Notes under the pieces: generated by a model | The model's input: the letters and a program-made list of their open reading frames with translations, nothing else | The model's database searches: none | Told to the model about the DNA's origin: nothing | From: Dipteris shenzhenensis | Taxonomy: Eukaryota; Polypodiophyta; Polypodiopsida; Gleicheniales | Reading direction: 5' to 3' (one strand) | Length of the DNA stretch: 64,000 nucleotides | Assembly (NCBI GenBank): GCA_047967505.1 | Contig: CM106539.1 | Part shown: positions 49,409-59,879 of the stretch, piece after piece | Numbering within the stretch: the first letter of the stretch is position 1 | How the letters are laid out: each line of letters opens with the position of its first letter | Program-made: the position numbers and the translations under genes

Positions 49409-50674
49409 CCTCGATGGATATCCTAGTCTTGGTTATCTGGAAAGGAAGCATCCTCCTCCAATTGATGCGGTTGTTCTGAGAAGACCACATCGCGACTTAC
49501 TATTACCTTCTTGGTAACAAGATTATAGAGACAATAACCCTTCGTCTCTTCACTGTAGCCCAAGAAAATACACTTCCGGCTCTTTGGTTCCCATTTGGTC
49601 CTGTTAGCATCAGAGACATGCACAAAACAATCACATCCAAAAACTCTGAAATGTGCAGCTGAAGGTTTCTTACCAAAAAAGACCTGCAGTGGAGTCATCT
49701 CGTTCACAACCTTCGTGTAGCTACGATTCAGAATGTAAACTGCCATGTTATATGCCTCAGCCCAGAAAGTCTTTGGCAAATCTTTCCCTTTCATCATACT
49801 CCTGCCCATTTCGCAGATGACGAGCATCTTGCGCTCTACTACTCCATTTTGCTATGATATATGTGACGGGGGTTTCTGTCTCTTGATCCCGTAACTTTTG
49901 CAGTAACTTTCAAATTCACTTGTATGTGAACTCTCTACCTCTGTCTGATCTCAACTGCTTCATCTTCCTCCCCGTTTCTTTCTCGACCATTACATGCCAT
50001 TCTTTGAACTTACTAAAAGCCTCATCTTTAGTCTTCAGAAAGTATATCCATATTCTTCTACTATAGTCGTCGATCAGCGTCATAAAGTAGTAGGAACCAC
50101 CCAAAGCTTCCGTCTCCATCTTTCCGCAGAGGTCCGTGTGAACGAGCTCTAGAGGAGCCTTTGCCCTGCTGGCCTCTTTAGGAAAGGGCTGCCGATGTTG
50201 CTTGCCCATCATGCAAGCCTCACATACATCAGGCAAATCTGTAATTTCTGGTAGGTCTGCAATCATTCCACTTCTATGCATCTCCTTTAAAGAACTAAGG
50301 TTTAGATGATCAAACCTCTCATGCCACAGCTTAGTGTTACTCACATCGGCTCGAGCATTGAAAGCTGAGAGTTCGTAGATGTTGTTGCACCGTGTACCTT
50401 TACCAATGACCTTCCCTTGAAGATCCACAATCTGTGCACCATTCTTATCGAAGTGAACTTTGAGGTCCCGATCCGTGATCGCAGAAACGGACAACAAGTT
50501 TCTCTTGATATCTGACACATAAAGAACATCGGACAACTGTTTTATAACTCCATCTAACTTAAAAGCAATCATACCTTTTCCTTTTGTTAGACATTTTGTA
50601 TCATTGCCGACTGCTACCAGGATGTCATTCCCTACCGGATGTAGAGAGGTATACCAATCCTTACGACTGGTCAT
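49409..50674 (-). pseudogene. Copia-3 integrase region
   Basis: The minus strand reads GAG-pre-integrase ('LWHERFDHLN', 'CEACMMGKQHRQPF'), then the integrase core with 'HTDLCG' and 'LRSDRGREFTY' and, after a stop near 49,920, 'KTFWAEAYNMAVYILNRS' and 'FRVFGCDCFVHV'. Two or more stops break it. The left end abuts Gypsy-1 (49408). The right end stops at about 50,674, exactly in the protease-to-integrase linker. The missing 5' part of the element is at 56546-58298 in the opposite orientation. Confidence 0.93.
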
Positions 50675-50697
50675 TTCACTATCTAGTGTGATGATAT

Positions 50698-51013
50698 GCA
50701 TCTCTCCGAGGGACCTCTTGTAAATGTGATTCAAGTTTAGAATATATTACAAACAGCTTCTTATGATGTGTTTCTATTGGAGGTAGTGGCCTACACTCCT
50801 CAATTGGCGTGTGGAGCATGGGAGAACTTGCGGCCTTCTGACACATGTAATTTTGGGATAATAATCCCATAAGCAATTGTGCCCCCTTGGGGCACTTGAA
50901 TATAAAGGACTATTGAGACCCTCCTTGCCTATCCCTCCCAGGATGTTTTGGGAGGAGAGGAGGCTAGCGTGTCCTCTTTTCTAATTGCGATGTCTAAATT
51001 TGTGGAGACGCCA
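50698..51013. other. unrecognised, possibly LTR or leader of a gag fragment
   Basis: No domain was seen. The sequence lies inside the inverted segment, next to its left break point. The ATG of the next fragment is at 51014. Confidence 0.4.
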
Positions 51014-51400
51014 TGAAAGTAGATCCAGAGCAATTAGAACGAAAGCTCATCTGTGGGATCACTCCAGAAAAGCTCATCTATGAGATCACTCCAGAAATTT
51101 TAGCTGCTTTGCTATCAGGCAAATCTTATAGCACATTTATCGTCACGTAAGTTGAACAACGCCGTGCCAAACATGACTCAAAAGTTCACCCAAAACCCTT
51201 CATGGGTGCTCCAGAGGATGGCATCTACTTGTGGTAGGATTATTTTTCAAATCTAGCAAAGTATCACAAATGGGCTGATGCACAAAAGGTTGAGGAGACC
51301 ACGATATCATTCTAGGGTGTAGCAACTAGAATGTAAAAAATTCATGGCCCCATTTACAGTCAGCCCTTACTAGTGTACTTGGGAATACTGAGATAGTGAA
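51014..51400 (+). pseudogene. Gypsy gag fragment
   Basis: The frame begins at ATG 51014 and has a short internal duplication ('ITPEKLI'/'ITPEILA'). It then reads 'MGAPEDGIYLW', 'DYFSNLAKYHKWADAQKV' and 'GVATRM', the pattern of a Gypsy gag core (ED, W, A, W, L.G.A). Four stops occur. The remainder of this element is absent. Confidence 0.6.
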
Positions 51401-51425
51401 AGATGCATTGACATAGCTGCAAGAT

Positions 51426-51810
51426 TTGAAACAACTCACGAATGACTCTGTCTTGTCCTTGAAAACCTTTCTTCTCCTACGCTCATCCACAGATTTCTTT
51501 TGCTTGGCCTGGGCATCTTGCATATTCTTCTTAGCCAATTGTAGAAGAGCCTCCATCCTCTCAGAGTCATCTTGTGCTTGTTGTTTTTTCACCACCATGT
51601 CTGCAATTGAGGAAGGTGGTCCCTACTTTACACCCATGACCTCAAACGGGTTCATTCCAATAGAAGATGGTGAGTGCTGTTTTGGAAACCACTTATCCAC
51701 ACCTCTAGGTATCATCACAAAAATGCCTCAGATATTCCTACTCTCATTTGTTCACCCTTTCAAATTGACCATTAGTCTCAGGATGGTATGCCGTGCTAGG
51801 GGTGAGTAAA
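51426..51810 (-). pseudogene. Gypsy integrase C-terminal fragment
   Basis: The minus strand reads 'GMNPFEVMGVK', then 'LLQLAKKNMQDAQAKQKKSVDERRRRKVF', the usual link between integrase core and C-terminal domain in Gypsy elements. It is opposite in strand to the gag fragment beside it, so the two are from different insertions. Confidence 0.75.
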
Positions 51811-53360
51811 TTGTGAGAAGTGCAGCGGAAATGAACGGGAGAGAGCCAACCTCGCACACACCAAACAAGAAAGGAGAAAGAGATGAGAGAAACTGCAAGT
51901 GATCTCCTGTCAAAACCTCACAGCCTGTTGGGTAAAACCTCTGCTATCCAAGGGAGATCTACTCCACAATTGAGACGGAAAACAAGGATTGAGGGGGGGT
52001 CTATATATAGCCCCTCACCCTCCTCCAGTTGGCTTCCCTATGAGGGCCGACTCACTGCCCTACAGAAGCTACTAGCGGACCAACCCCCCTTTGCCTTCTA
52101 TAAGGGCTGGCAGTCTGCCCTATAAAGGGCTGCCCCTCAGCCCCATGCAGGCTATGCCCTTGCCTAACCAGGTCGACCCAGCCTACTGCATCATGCCCTC
52201 CTCCTAGGGGGCTGTAACCAGCCATAAAAGGGGCTGCTCCCCCTGCTCATACACCCAACCTAGGTGGCCGACGAGTAGGTCGGACCGCCTCTGCCCACAC
52301 AAGGGTCATGGGGGTGGAGCTGCAGCGCACATGGGTGGCCATGCAGGCCCCCAGACAGCCAGCTAGATGCGTCTCCTCATATGGTGCCTTGAGTCATAGC
52401 AAGGGGCTCAGGGGCGATGCAACCCTACTGTCAGACACCTAGACTACCCTCGTGAGGCGGGCACACCCACAACATAGGCCCTCTCTCAACCTAACCTAGC
52501 CTCACGTTGGGCGGGCACACACAAGCAAGGCCCTCACTCACTAAGGTGACCTTAGGAGATATTGACCTCCCACTGCCCCTCTCAGCTCCTGGATGGAACA
52601 TCGACGCCAGGGAGCTGGGTGTGCCGTTGGAACAACTGGCGGAATCCATCGTATGATACTCCATCGCTGAAGACCACCACCACACGTACAGTTGAAGAAG
52701 CCCCCTCTTGGCAGGAACCACCTTAGCATAATCACTGGAAACCTAGACCTATTGCTCGCAGGCCACAGGTGCTAGATACACTCCTTTGGACCGGTTCTAG
52801 TACAATAAGTCATCTGGTGCAGCGATCCAATTGGTATTGGTACATCACGCCAACAGAAGGTACTAGAACTAATCCAACTGATACTGCCCCCAGTGTAAGG
52901 TCTGCTTCCCTACATGGGCACTTGTATCTCAGAGCTGGACGGCCCCCTCTCAAGTCCAAACTGGCACCCTGTCACCGGGTCGATGAAACAGTGCTCCATT
53001 GACAATGGGCATGTGAGCTCACAAGGATCAAGCAACTGTGTCTGGATTTCCACACTGGCAACTACTGACCCGTCTGGATCTCTAGCTGCTCATCAAACAA
53101 TAGCTGCAGCTGAACACTAGGAGACCCCCTCTGGATCTGCTAGGTCATAACATCCAAACAAAAACATACTGGGTAATATACTTCCACCTGAGTCAACAGG
53201 AACAACTTCTCGTGGCTCGAGGTCCTGCTTAAAAGCTTGCCTCGCTGAAAGACTACATCTGACTGGCAGGTATTGCTACCACAGACAAGCAAGCAATCCT
53301 CCAGATGGATCCAGAAAGCCTGCTGGCAATGCATCCTGCCACATGCTACTAGAAGGCTTG
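51811..53360. other. unrecognised, LTR-like composition
   Basis: A minus-strand TATA-like GGCTATATATAGAC lies at about 51998-52012, with GC-rich unique sequence around it. It probably contains LTR and leader sequence of the minus-strand Gypsy to which the flanking integrase and gag pieces belong. No domain could be supported. Confidence 0.4.
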
Positions 53361-53600
53361 AGTATTTGTCATAGCGGCAGCAGCACTGTCCAGCTGATTG
53401 CTGGTCCCTTCACCATTCCTTTGAGGACACTCCCACCAATAATGACCTTTCTGGCCACATCGATTACATGTACAGATGCCTTTAGTGCTTCCCGTTCTTC
53501 AGCTGTCAACCGCTTCCGTCCTTGCTGCCAAAGCCTCAGGTGGACTTTCATAGGTACGATCTACAAATCTCTCCTCCTGGTCAAGCACCAATGGGTCTAG
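53360..53600 (-). pseudogene. Gypsy gag zinc-knuckle fragment
   Basis: The minus strand reads 'RKRLTAEEREALKA' and, after a frameshift, 'CTCNRCGQKGHYWWECPQ'. The CCHC knuckle (CNRCGQKGHYWWEC, about 53435-53476) is complete. The helix before it ('LTxEEREAL') is typical of Gypsy gag. Confidence 0.75.
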
Positions 53601-54292
53601 TTCCTCCCAGGTCAATGCATTCATCCTTCCACTTGTTATTGTTTCTGCTGTACAATGGAGAAGGCAGCCTTCATTCCTCAGCCCACCTTAGGCCCTCCAG
53701 CCTTCAATGCAGCAGTAGCTACACCTTCGCACAGCAGCCCAGCAGGGTGCCTTAGCCACAGTAGAAATCGCCCAACATTCTCAGCCCTGCCAAGCTGTTA
53801 TAGCATCAATCCTTTGGCAAGCAAGGCCAGCACTCAGCCCTTGGTTGTTACAGTGCCCCTCGACTGACAACCTGTGAATTGCAATGCGCAGCAAGGCTCA
53901 ACAACTGACCAATTGTAAGAGATCTCACTGCACAATCACTTGGCAAGCAGCCCCAGCCTGGAAAACCCCACAAACAGGGTCGGTTAGCCTTCTCTCGCCT
54001 GGAATCAGTCCAAAATCACAGCAATCAGCCTTCTATTGCCTAGCAACAAACCAACCACAGCATCCACAGCTTGGTCTGTGTTAGAAATCAGCCACAGGTA
54101 GGCCACCCAACAAAACCACAGCCCAGAAGGCCCCAAAAGCAAATCATCCAGCTTGTAGGAGCCCTCAAACAGCCCAAAACCGCCACGAACCCTGCCCTGG
54201 CACACCCCAGAGCAACCTGCGCAGCCCCAGGACCAAATCGCCCTGCTTTCTGGCACATAAATCAGGAATCTGCTCCAGATGAAATCGCCTTG
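53601..54292. other. no clear feature
   Basis: GC-balanced and Pro/Ser/Ala-rich in plus-strand frames. No domain was recognised. It ends at the left end of the Gypsy-2 5' LTR. Confidence 0.4.
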
Positions 54293-54990
54293 TGTCACAT
54301 GCACCCCTGCCATAGTCACAAGAAACGTTTCGCCTGTTTCGCTGTTTCGCCAGGTTTTGTTTTGTTTCATTTCATGTTATCAGACGAAATAGATAGGTTT
54401 CGAATTGATACTTAATATATATACTTATAGGTACAAAAAGATATGTTATATTTAAGTTAGAGTGAACAAAGAGAAATATAAAGTCAAGATACTAAAAGGA
54501 AATTCAAAACATAAACACCTTGGATTCTAGAAAAAACGGGGCAAAAACGTTTATTTTGATTTGGGCGAAACAAAGGTTTCATTAAGAGCGTTTCGTCCTA
54601 TTTCGAAACGTTTCGTCTGTCTCGCGTTTCAAGGTTTCAAAGAGGACGAAACGGGTTTTCATGTGACTATGACCCTTGCACTTGGATGCAAATTGACACA
54701 CTAGCTACATCGACAAGTGCGTAATAGTTCCCTAATAGGAGTTTTTGTCGTATGCTATGACCCCTGTGAACCCTTGTCCAGGGACACTCAGTCACAAGCT
54801 ACGTAAGTCAGTCTCTCAGCCTTAGGTCAAGTCAAAAGATCAGTCCTTGTTCACTAGTACCCACTGGAGAACCGTAGGCTAGTGTTTCCGTCTTAGGTTT
54901 AGGGATAGGTTTAGGTCCAACCTAGGATAGGAGCCCTTCTGGTCCCCCTCAGGGCTGGAACAAGTGAAGAGAATGGCAGGGGAAGGGCTG
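54293..54990 (+). repeat. Gypsy-2 5' LTR (interrupted; right end not fixed)
   Basis: It begins TGTCACATGCACCCCTGC and, after the MITE, continues from 54672. It matches the 3' LTR at 35205-35516 in reverse orientation. Beyond about 54,975 the other copy is truncated, so the true end is unknown. No clear primer site was seen before gag at about 55,435. Confidence 0.8.
54311..54671. mobile_element. hAT-like MITE, 361 bp
   Basis: Terminal inverted repeats start CATAGTCACA on both strands and continue imperfectly (AGAAACGTTTCG / TGAAAACCCGTTTCG). An 8-bp target duplication flanks it: ACCCCTGC (54303-54310) and ACCCTTGC (54672-54679), with one mismatch. The interior is rich in GTTTCG motifs and has no ORF. 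An 8-bp duplication fits the hAT superfamily. The uninterrupted sequence exists at 35491-35516 in the other LTR. Confidence 0.88.
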
Positions 54991-55434
54991 CCTTTATAGG
55001 CTACCTTGCACCCCTCCCTAGGCTGCCATTTATGGGGCCTCCAGCCTCAGCCTTTGGCATCAGTTCAGCCCTCTGGGAAGGTGTTCACACAGCGCATCAG
55101 ACGGAGAGTCGGGACAGCGAACAAAGTAAGGTTTGAGGTCTGTTTCAGCAGCTCCTTTCAGTTATCTTTTACAGCTTTGCACAGCTCACTCTCAGCTCTA
55201 TATTTCAGTCATCTCTCAGCTCTCTTATAGGATCTATCACTTCTAGTTTTCCTCTCTCACTCACGGAGTAACCCTGCATTCCGGTGGACAGCACAAGCTT
55301 CTCCCTTGCCTTGTAGAAGCATCTTACATCGTCAGTGTGGACAGCATCAAGGTCTCGGTATTGGTCGGCATTGCCTCTCAGGTCTTTGGGTCTGCTCTAC
55401 GTGTGCACAGTGAGCTCTTTAGAAGTGCGTTTCC

Positions 55435-56540
55435 TTGCTCTCTCGAAGAGTGTTCTTTGTATTTCTCAGTTCTCCAAGTATAAAGCGAATTCTCCCCTAT
55501 TTTAAGTTTGTAGCTCATTTTTCGTTAGCGCGGATTCAAGATGAGCAAGACAAATTCCACCTCGCAGGCCCTCATCTTATGGATGAGGTGGTGACTTGGT
55601 GGCAGCATTGGGCTAGTAAGCATACTGACCCAACAACGTTTAAGACAAATATCATTTGGGCAACGTTTGTGGCCGATCTCAAAGCCCGTTTTCTCCCACC
55701 CCAATGTATGCTTAACTTGGAGGATGAGTTCTCTTCTCTCTCCCAGAATGGTTTGCTTGTGTTGACATATAGTAACAAGGTCATCACGCTGGCACAACAG
55801 TTGAGCGTGACGGAGAGCGCCAAGATGAAGCAATTCATTCAAGGATTGGACATGAATATGCGTTTTATCATTCGGAACTTCGACCCGTCGGATTATGAGA
55901 GGGCGTTGACTCTCGCACAGAATCAGGAGATGATGCTAAACGAGGGAAAGCCCAAGTAGGTCCAGAAAGATTCCAAAGCCCCGCAGCAGTCAAACAACAC
56001 AACAGTGGTGATTTGGTGGCAGCATTGGGCTAGTAAGCATACTGACCCAACAACGTTTAAGACGAATTTCGTTTGGGCAACGTTTGTGGCCGACCTCAAA
56101 GCCCGTTTTCTCCCACCCCAATATATGCTTAACCTGGAGGATGAGTTCTCTCATCTCTCCCAGAATGGTTTGCTTGTGTTGACATTCAGTAACAAGGTTA
56201 TCACGCTGGCACAGTAGTTGGCCGTGACGGAGAGCGTCAAGATGAAGCAATTCATTCGAGGATTGGACACAAACATACGAACATATGTTTTACCATTCGG
56301 AACTTCGACCCGTCGGACTACGAGCGCACGTTGACTCTCGCACAAAATCAAGAGATGATGCTGAACGGGGAAAAGCCCAAGCAGGTCCAAAAAGATTCCA
56401 AAGTCCCGCAGCAGTCAAACAACACAGCGGGTAAGGATCAGAAGAAGGACAAGCAGTTCCAAAAAAAAGATGGCCAGGCTTCAAGTCAAAAGAAGGAGTC
56501 CAAGTCAAAGATGACTTCGGATAAGAAGGCTAAAGTGGGT
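55435..56540 (+). pseudogene. Gypsy-2 gag, with internal tandem duplication
   Basis: Plus-strand frames encode a Gypsy gag: 'VVTWWQHWASKHTDPTTF', 'LKARFLPPQ', 'LEDEFSSLSQNG', 'KMKQFIQGLD' and 'YERALTLAQNQEMML', then a Lys-rich linker. The core occurs twice. Stops (about 55,957 and 56,217) and an 8-bp indel break the frame. At 56,545 the linker is cut by the Copia-3 5' LTR. The reading frame resumes, in phase, at 38839 on the minus strand, where the zinc knuckle follows. Confidence 0.88.
55588..56429. repeat. 417-bp in-frame tandem duplication in gag
   Basis: GTGGTGAxTTGGTGGCAGC starts at 55588 and 56005. The period of 417 bp is 139 codons. The second copy carries an 8-bp insertion near 56,280. 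Confidence 0.93.
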
Positions 56541-56545
56541 ATTAC

Positions 56546-57278
56546 TGTTAGATATCAATGCTCCACCCTCATGTAACTACGCGGGAACCAGCTAACTCTA
56601 CTTGTAAGCCCCCCATACGAGGAGAAGGCATTTGAGTAGCTGGGTTATCCAGTAGGTCCTAGTTTGGACACCAAATGGGAGCCATTTGTGGCCTGATGGC
56701 TGGACGGCTTCAGATAGAGTTGGCACACTGCAGACTAGGCTACATGCAAGTGCGGAAAGGCATCGCATGACCGACCGCACTGAGGGTAGACGGAGCATTT
56801 CTCGGGGCAGCCCACTCTCGGGTTGCGGGGCCCGTTTGAAGCCCCAGATAATCCCGGATGGCTCTGGGCCGAACGAAAACCATAGGTAAGTTGCTCTATT
56901 CTGCACCACGGTTCTAACGTGTGGTCGGTGGCCTATTTCGGAACCAACCTCTAGTCGGCCGTTTTGGGCCGACTGGGTCGGTCTTCCAATTAGGTCTAAC
57001 CAACTACGACTAGTAGCCATATAAGAGCAAGCCCATGAAGCCCATAATCATCACTGGCTACAGCAACCCTGATTCCTTAGCATCCAGCCTCCGTCCTCTA
57101 CTGTTTTCAGCACGCCATCGAAGCTTCTCACATAGGAGCACACGGTTGGAAGGCAGCGTCATCTATTGTATCAGTTTTACAGTAATCAAATTTTTTATTC
57201 TCCATACTATCTGCTTTTCTCTCTTGCATACGAGATCCTGTTATCTGTTGAGCACAGACGTTGTATTGTTTTCTTACA
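56546..57278 (+). repeat. Copia-3 5' LTR (in inverted segment)
   Basis: 733 bp from TGTTAGATATC to TTTTCTTACA, matching the 38845-39551 LTR in reverse orientation. Its outer flank, ATTAC (56541-56545), is the reverse complement of the GTAAT flank of the other LTR. Confidence 0.94.
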
Positions 57279-57290
57279 TGGTATCAGAGC
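57279..57290 (+). promoter_or_regulatory. Copia-3 primer-binding site
   Basis: TGGTATCAGAGC directly follows the LTR. Confidence 0.93.
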
Positions 57291-57348
57291 TTGGGCTCTA
57301 GCAAGAAGATTTGGTAGTGTGTTTCTATTTGCGAGCAGATTGTGAGAG

Positions 57349-58298
57349 ATGGCCCAGCCCGCACGACTGCGAATCCCACCGTTTGGCGAAAGCGAAAAGT
57401 TGGACGGCACTAACTATCCACTCTAGAAGTTCAAGATGAAGACCATCCTAAGCGCATACGAGCTTTGGGATATTACTACTGGGGTGGACGTGAAGCCGGT
57501 TGCGAGACTGAATCCAGCCAATGCAAGACAACAGATAGTACCAACTGCAAATAAGATTCTCACGTGGACAAGAAGAAATGCAAATGCGATGTGTTCTATT
57601 GTCTGCAGTGTAAGTGATACTGTCATGGCGTTAATTCAACATGTCACCATAGCGGAGGAGACATGGACGGTCTTGAAAAATCAATACGAGATCATGAATC
57701 AGAGTCTAGACGCAGATTCAGAATCTGGAGACTCAACTCGCGAACGAGAAACTGTCTGAGTCTGAAACGGCAGAGAAGTTCATCACCAGGGTGAAGAATC
57801 TGCGCGATCAAATGACTGCGATTGGCATCACCATCACCAGCGAGAATCTTGCACGAAGGTGCATACGGATTCTCCACCAAAGTACGACGGTCTTGTTACG
57901 GCATTGAATACGCAAAACAGAAACCCGTCCCTCAACTTTGAGAATTTTAGCGCAATGCTTCTAGAGGAGGAGATGCGTCAAAAGACGAGGACTGGAGAAG
58001 ATTCGGCTTTCTCGACTGGATCAAAGAAAGGTAAGGGTAAGGACTCCGGTTACCCATCTTCTTCTGATGATAAAAAGAGAAAGAAGAAGATCAAGTGCTT
58101 CTATTACAACAAGGCAGAGCACAAGCAGAATGAGTGCCGAAAGAAGATTGCAGATGAGAAGAATGGAGTAAAGAAAGAGTCTAGCAACGGCACGCAAGCA
58201 ATACCAGTAGAGCTGTTCGTAGCAATTGAGGAGATTTGCACGGAGGCAGTTCATGCACCTGCGGATGAACCTTGGATTATTGACAGTGGTGCATCGCG
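57349..58298 (+). pseudogene. Copia-3 gag and protease start
   Basis: It starts at ATG 57349 ('MAQPARLRIPPFGESEKLDG'). A TAG at 57424 and a frameshift near 57,720 break it. Gag core words are 'MKTILSAYELWDI' and 'VTIAEETWTVLKNQYE'. The zinc knuckle reads CFYYNKAEHKQNEC, so its second Cys is Tyr. The protease begins 'WIIDSGAS' and then stops being Copia at about 58,298, exactly where the minus-strand Copia-3 piece (50,674) begins. Confidence 0.92.
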
Positions 58299-58304
58299 AG
58301 CATA

Positions 58305-59080
58305 TGAGATTTCCAACCAAATTGGACATCATGGGTCTTAAACCATTCGATGCCCAATAATAAGTGTACATGATCCAAGTGCATAACATAGCACTCCAAA
58401 ATATCCTCGTAAGCTTGAATCCTGATTGGAAGTCGATCCACCTTGCGATCCCAAAACTGCTTCCTAGCTGGAAGTTACATCTCATAGGTGTGATCACTAG
58501 GTGCCGTAGTCAATTGTAGTTTTTGCACAAGTTTGTGGTTAACAAAATTGTGAGAACTACCTTGGTCAAAGAGAATAGGAATCCATGTCCCTTTCACCTC
58601 TCCATAACCCCGGTAGCGATCATGAGGGCCAAACAGTGAATTATTAAAATAACAATCTCAAGAACGAGGGCGTGCAAGAATATTAACAAAAGTACATGTC
58701 AAAGTAGTCTGAGCGGCTGTCTTTGACTTTGTAGGTGGTCCTTTGAGCTTTGGTAATTATCCTTGTAAGGTTCCGGGCTTCTTTGGGCAATCAGCCGATG
58801 TCAAAGTAGTCTGAGCAGCTGTCTTTGACTTTGTAGGTGGTCCTTTGAGCTTTGGTAATTGTCCTTGTAAGGTTCCAGGCTTCTTTGGGCAATCAGCCGA
58901 CGTGTGCCCCCGCTCCTAACAAACAAAACATCGGCCTTCCTCTCTAAGCCGAAAATGATTTGATGGAACAACTGCTCATGATTCGAATTCAGGAGTGTAA
59001 ACTTTTCATCCAATCCAGTGAGGAATTGGTTGAAAGCCTCCTTGGTGACCAGATCCTCATAGAGGTCCCCCATCGACTTC
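58305..59080 (-). pseudogene. Gypsy-3 gag and protease
   Basis: From right to left: gag ('GDLYEDLVTKEAFNQFLTGLDEKF', about 59000-59073), a CCHC knuckle with a stop in it (CFVC, stop, ERGHTSADCP, about 58893-58931), a linker present twice, and protease ('ILFDQGSSHNFV', about 58530-58570, with Gln in place of Ser/Thr) running to 'LLLGIEWFKTHD' (about 58330-58365). Reverse transcriptase does not follow. The sequence stops at the right inversion break point (about 58,300). Confidence 0.82.
58697..58900. repeat. 102-bp in-frame tandem duplication
   Basis: TGTCAAAGTAGTCTGAGC starts at 58697 and 58799. The two 102-bp units (34 codons of the gag-protease linker on the minus strand) differ at only a few bases. 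Confidence 0.93.
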
Positions 59081-59640
59081 CTGGTTAGACATTAGGTAAG
59101 GCTGGTTGGAATTGGCTATATTTTGATCCGCCTTTGGAAGACTGAGACAAATCAGCTGATCCCAAAGCCCTGCTGACAAAACAGCCTATGGGCTGTCCCG
59201 AATCCAGTAATCCGAACAGCCAAGCAGTTGATAACGAAAGGGAGAGGATGGGGAGAGAGGAGTGGTGGGGTGGCAAGAGGCAAGGAGGGCAAGCTTGGAA
59301 CTCGAACCTTAGAGCCACCTTAGCACTTGCGAATCCAGAGCAGAATGCCAATGAAACAAAGAGCGCCCCTTTCGTAAAAGGAAACCATGGGCTTTCATCC
59401 CAACTAGCGCCCTAGCTTTTGAAAAAGCAAGGCCAACCAAATCTAGATGCTTGCCTTTAAGGTTCTGGCAGAAAAGCAAGGTTGCTTTCGCCAACTCTCC
59501 TCAATCTGATGGAGATTTCAATTTTCCCATCTCCCAAGGTAGGCGCCTACATACTAGCGCACCTCTGGGCTTCCCAAACCAAAAACTCCACCCTGATCCT
59601 CTTGTCCCCAACAAAACGCATCTCCTACCACGAAAATGCA
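59081..59640 (-). pseudogene. Gypsy-3 upstream ORF, left part
   Basis: Minus-strand frames remain open for long stretches ('GELAKATLLFCQNLKGKHLDLVG', with a stop near 59,510) but show no known domain. The frame continues that of 62401-62625 across the composite insertion. It lies between the primer site and gag, so it may be leader sequence or an extra ORF of Gypsy-3. Confidence 0.5.
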
Positions 59641-59879
59641 CCTTCCAAACACCCTCTAAAATCACATGCCTAGGGTTTAGAAGATGGAGTTCTGAAAGGG
59701 AGGGAGGGATGGAAGTAGAAGATGGAGTTCTGAAAGGGAGGGAGGAATGGAGTTCTCTCCCTTAGTGCGCAGTGGAATGAAGAGGAAACTGATATGTTCA
59801 TAGGAGTGATGCTCCCCGTACCTATGGCCTCCTTGAAGAAGCAGGATCTTTAGATCACCAGAGATCTGGGGTCTTTAGA

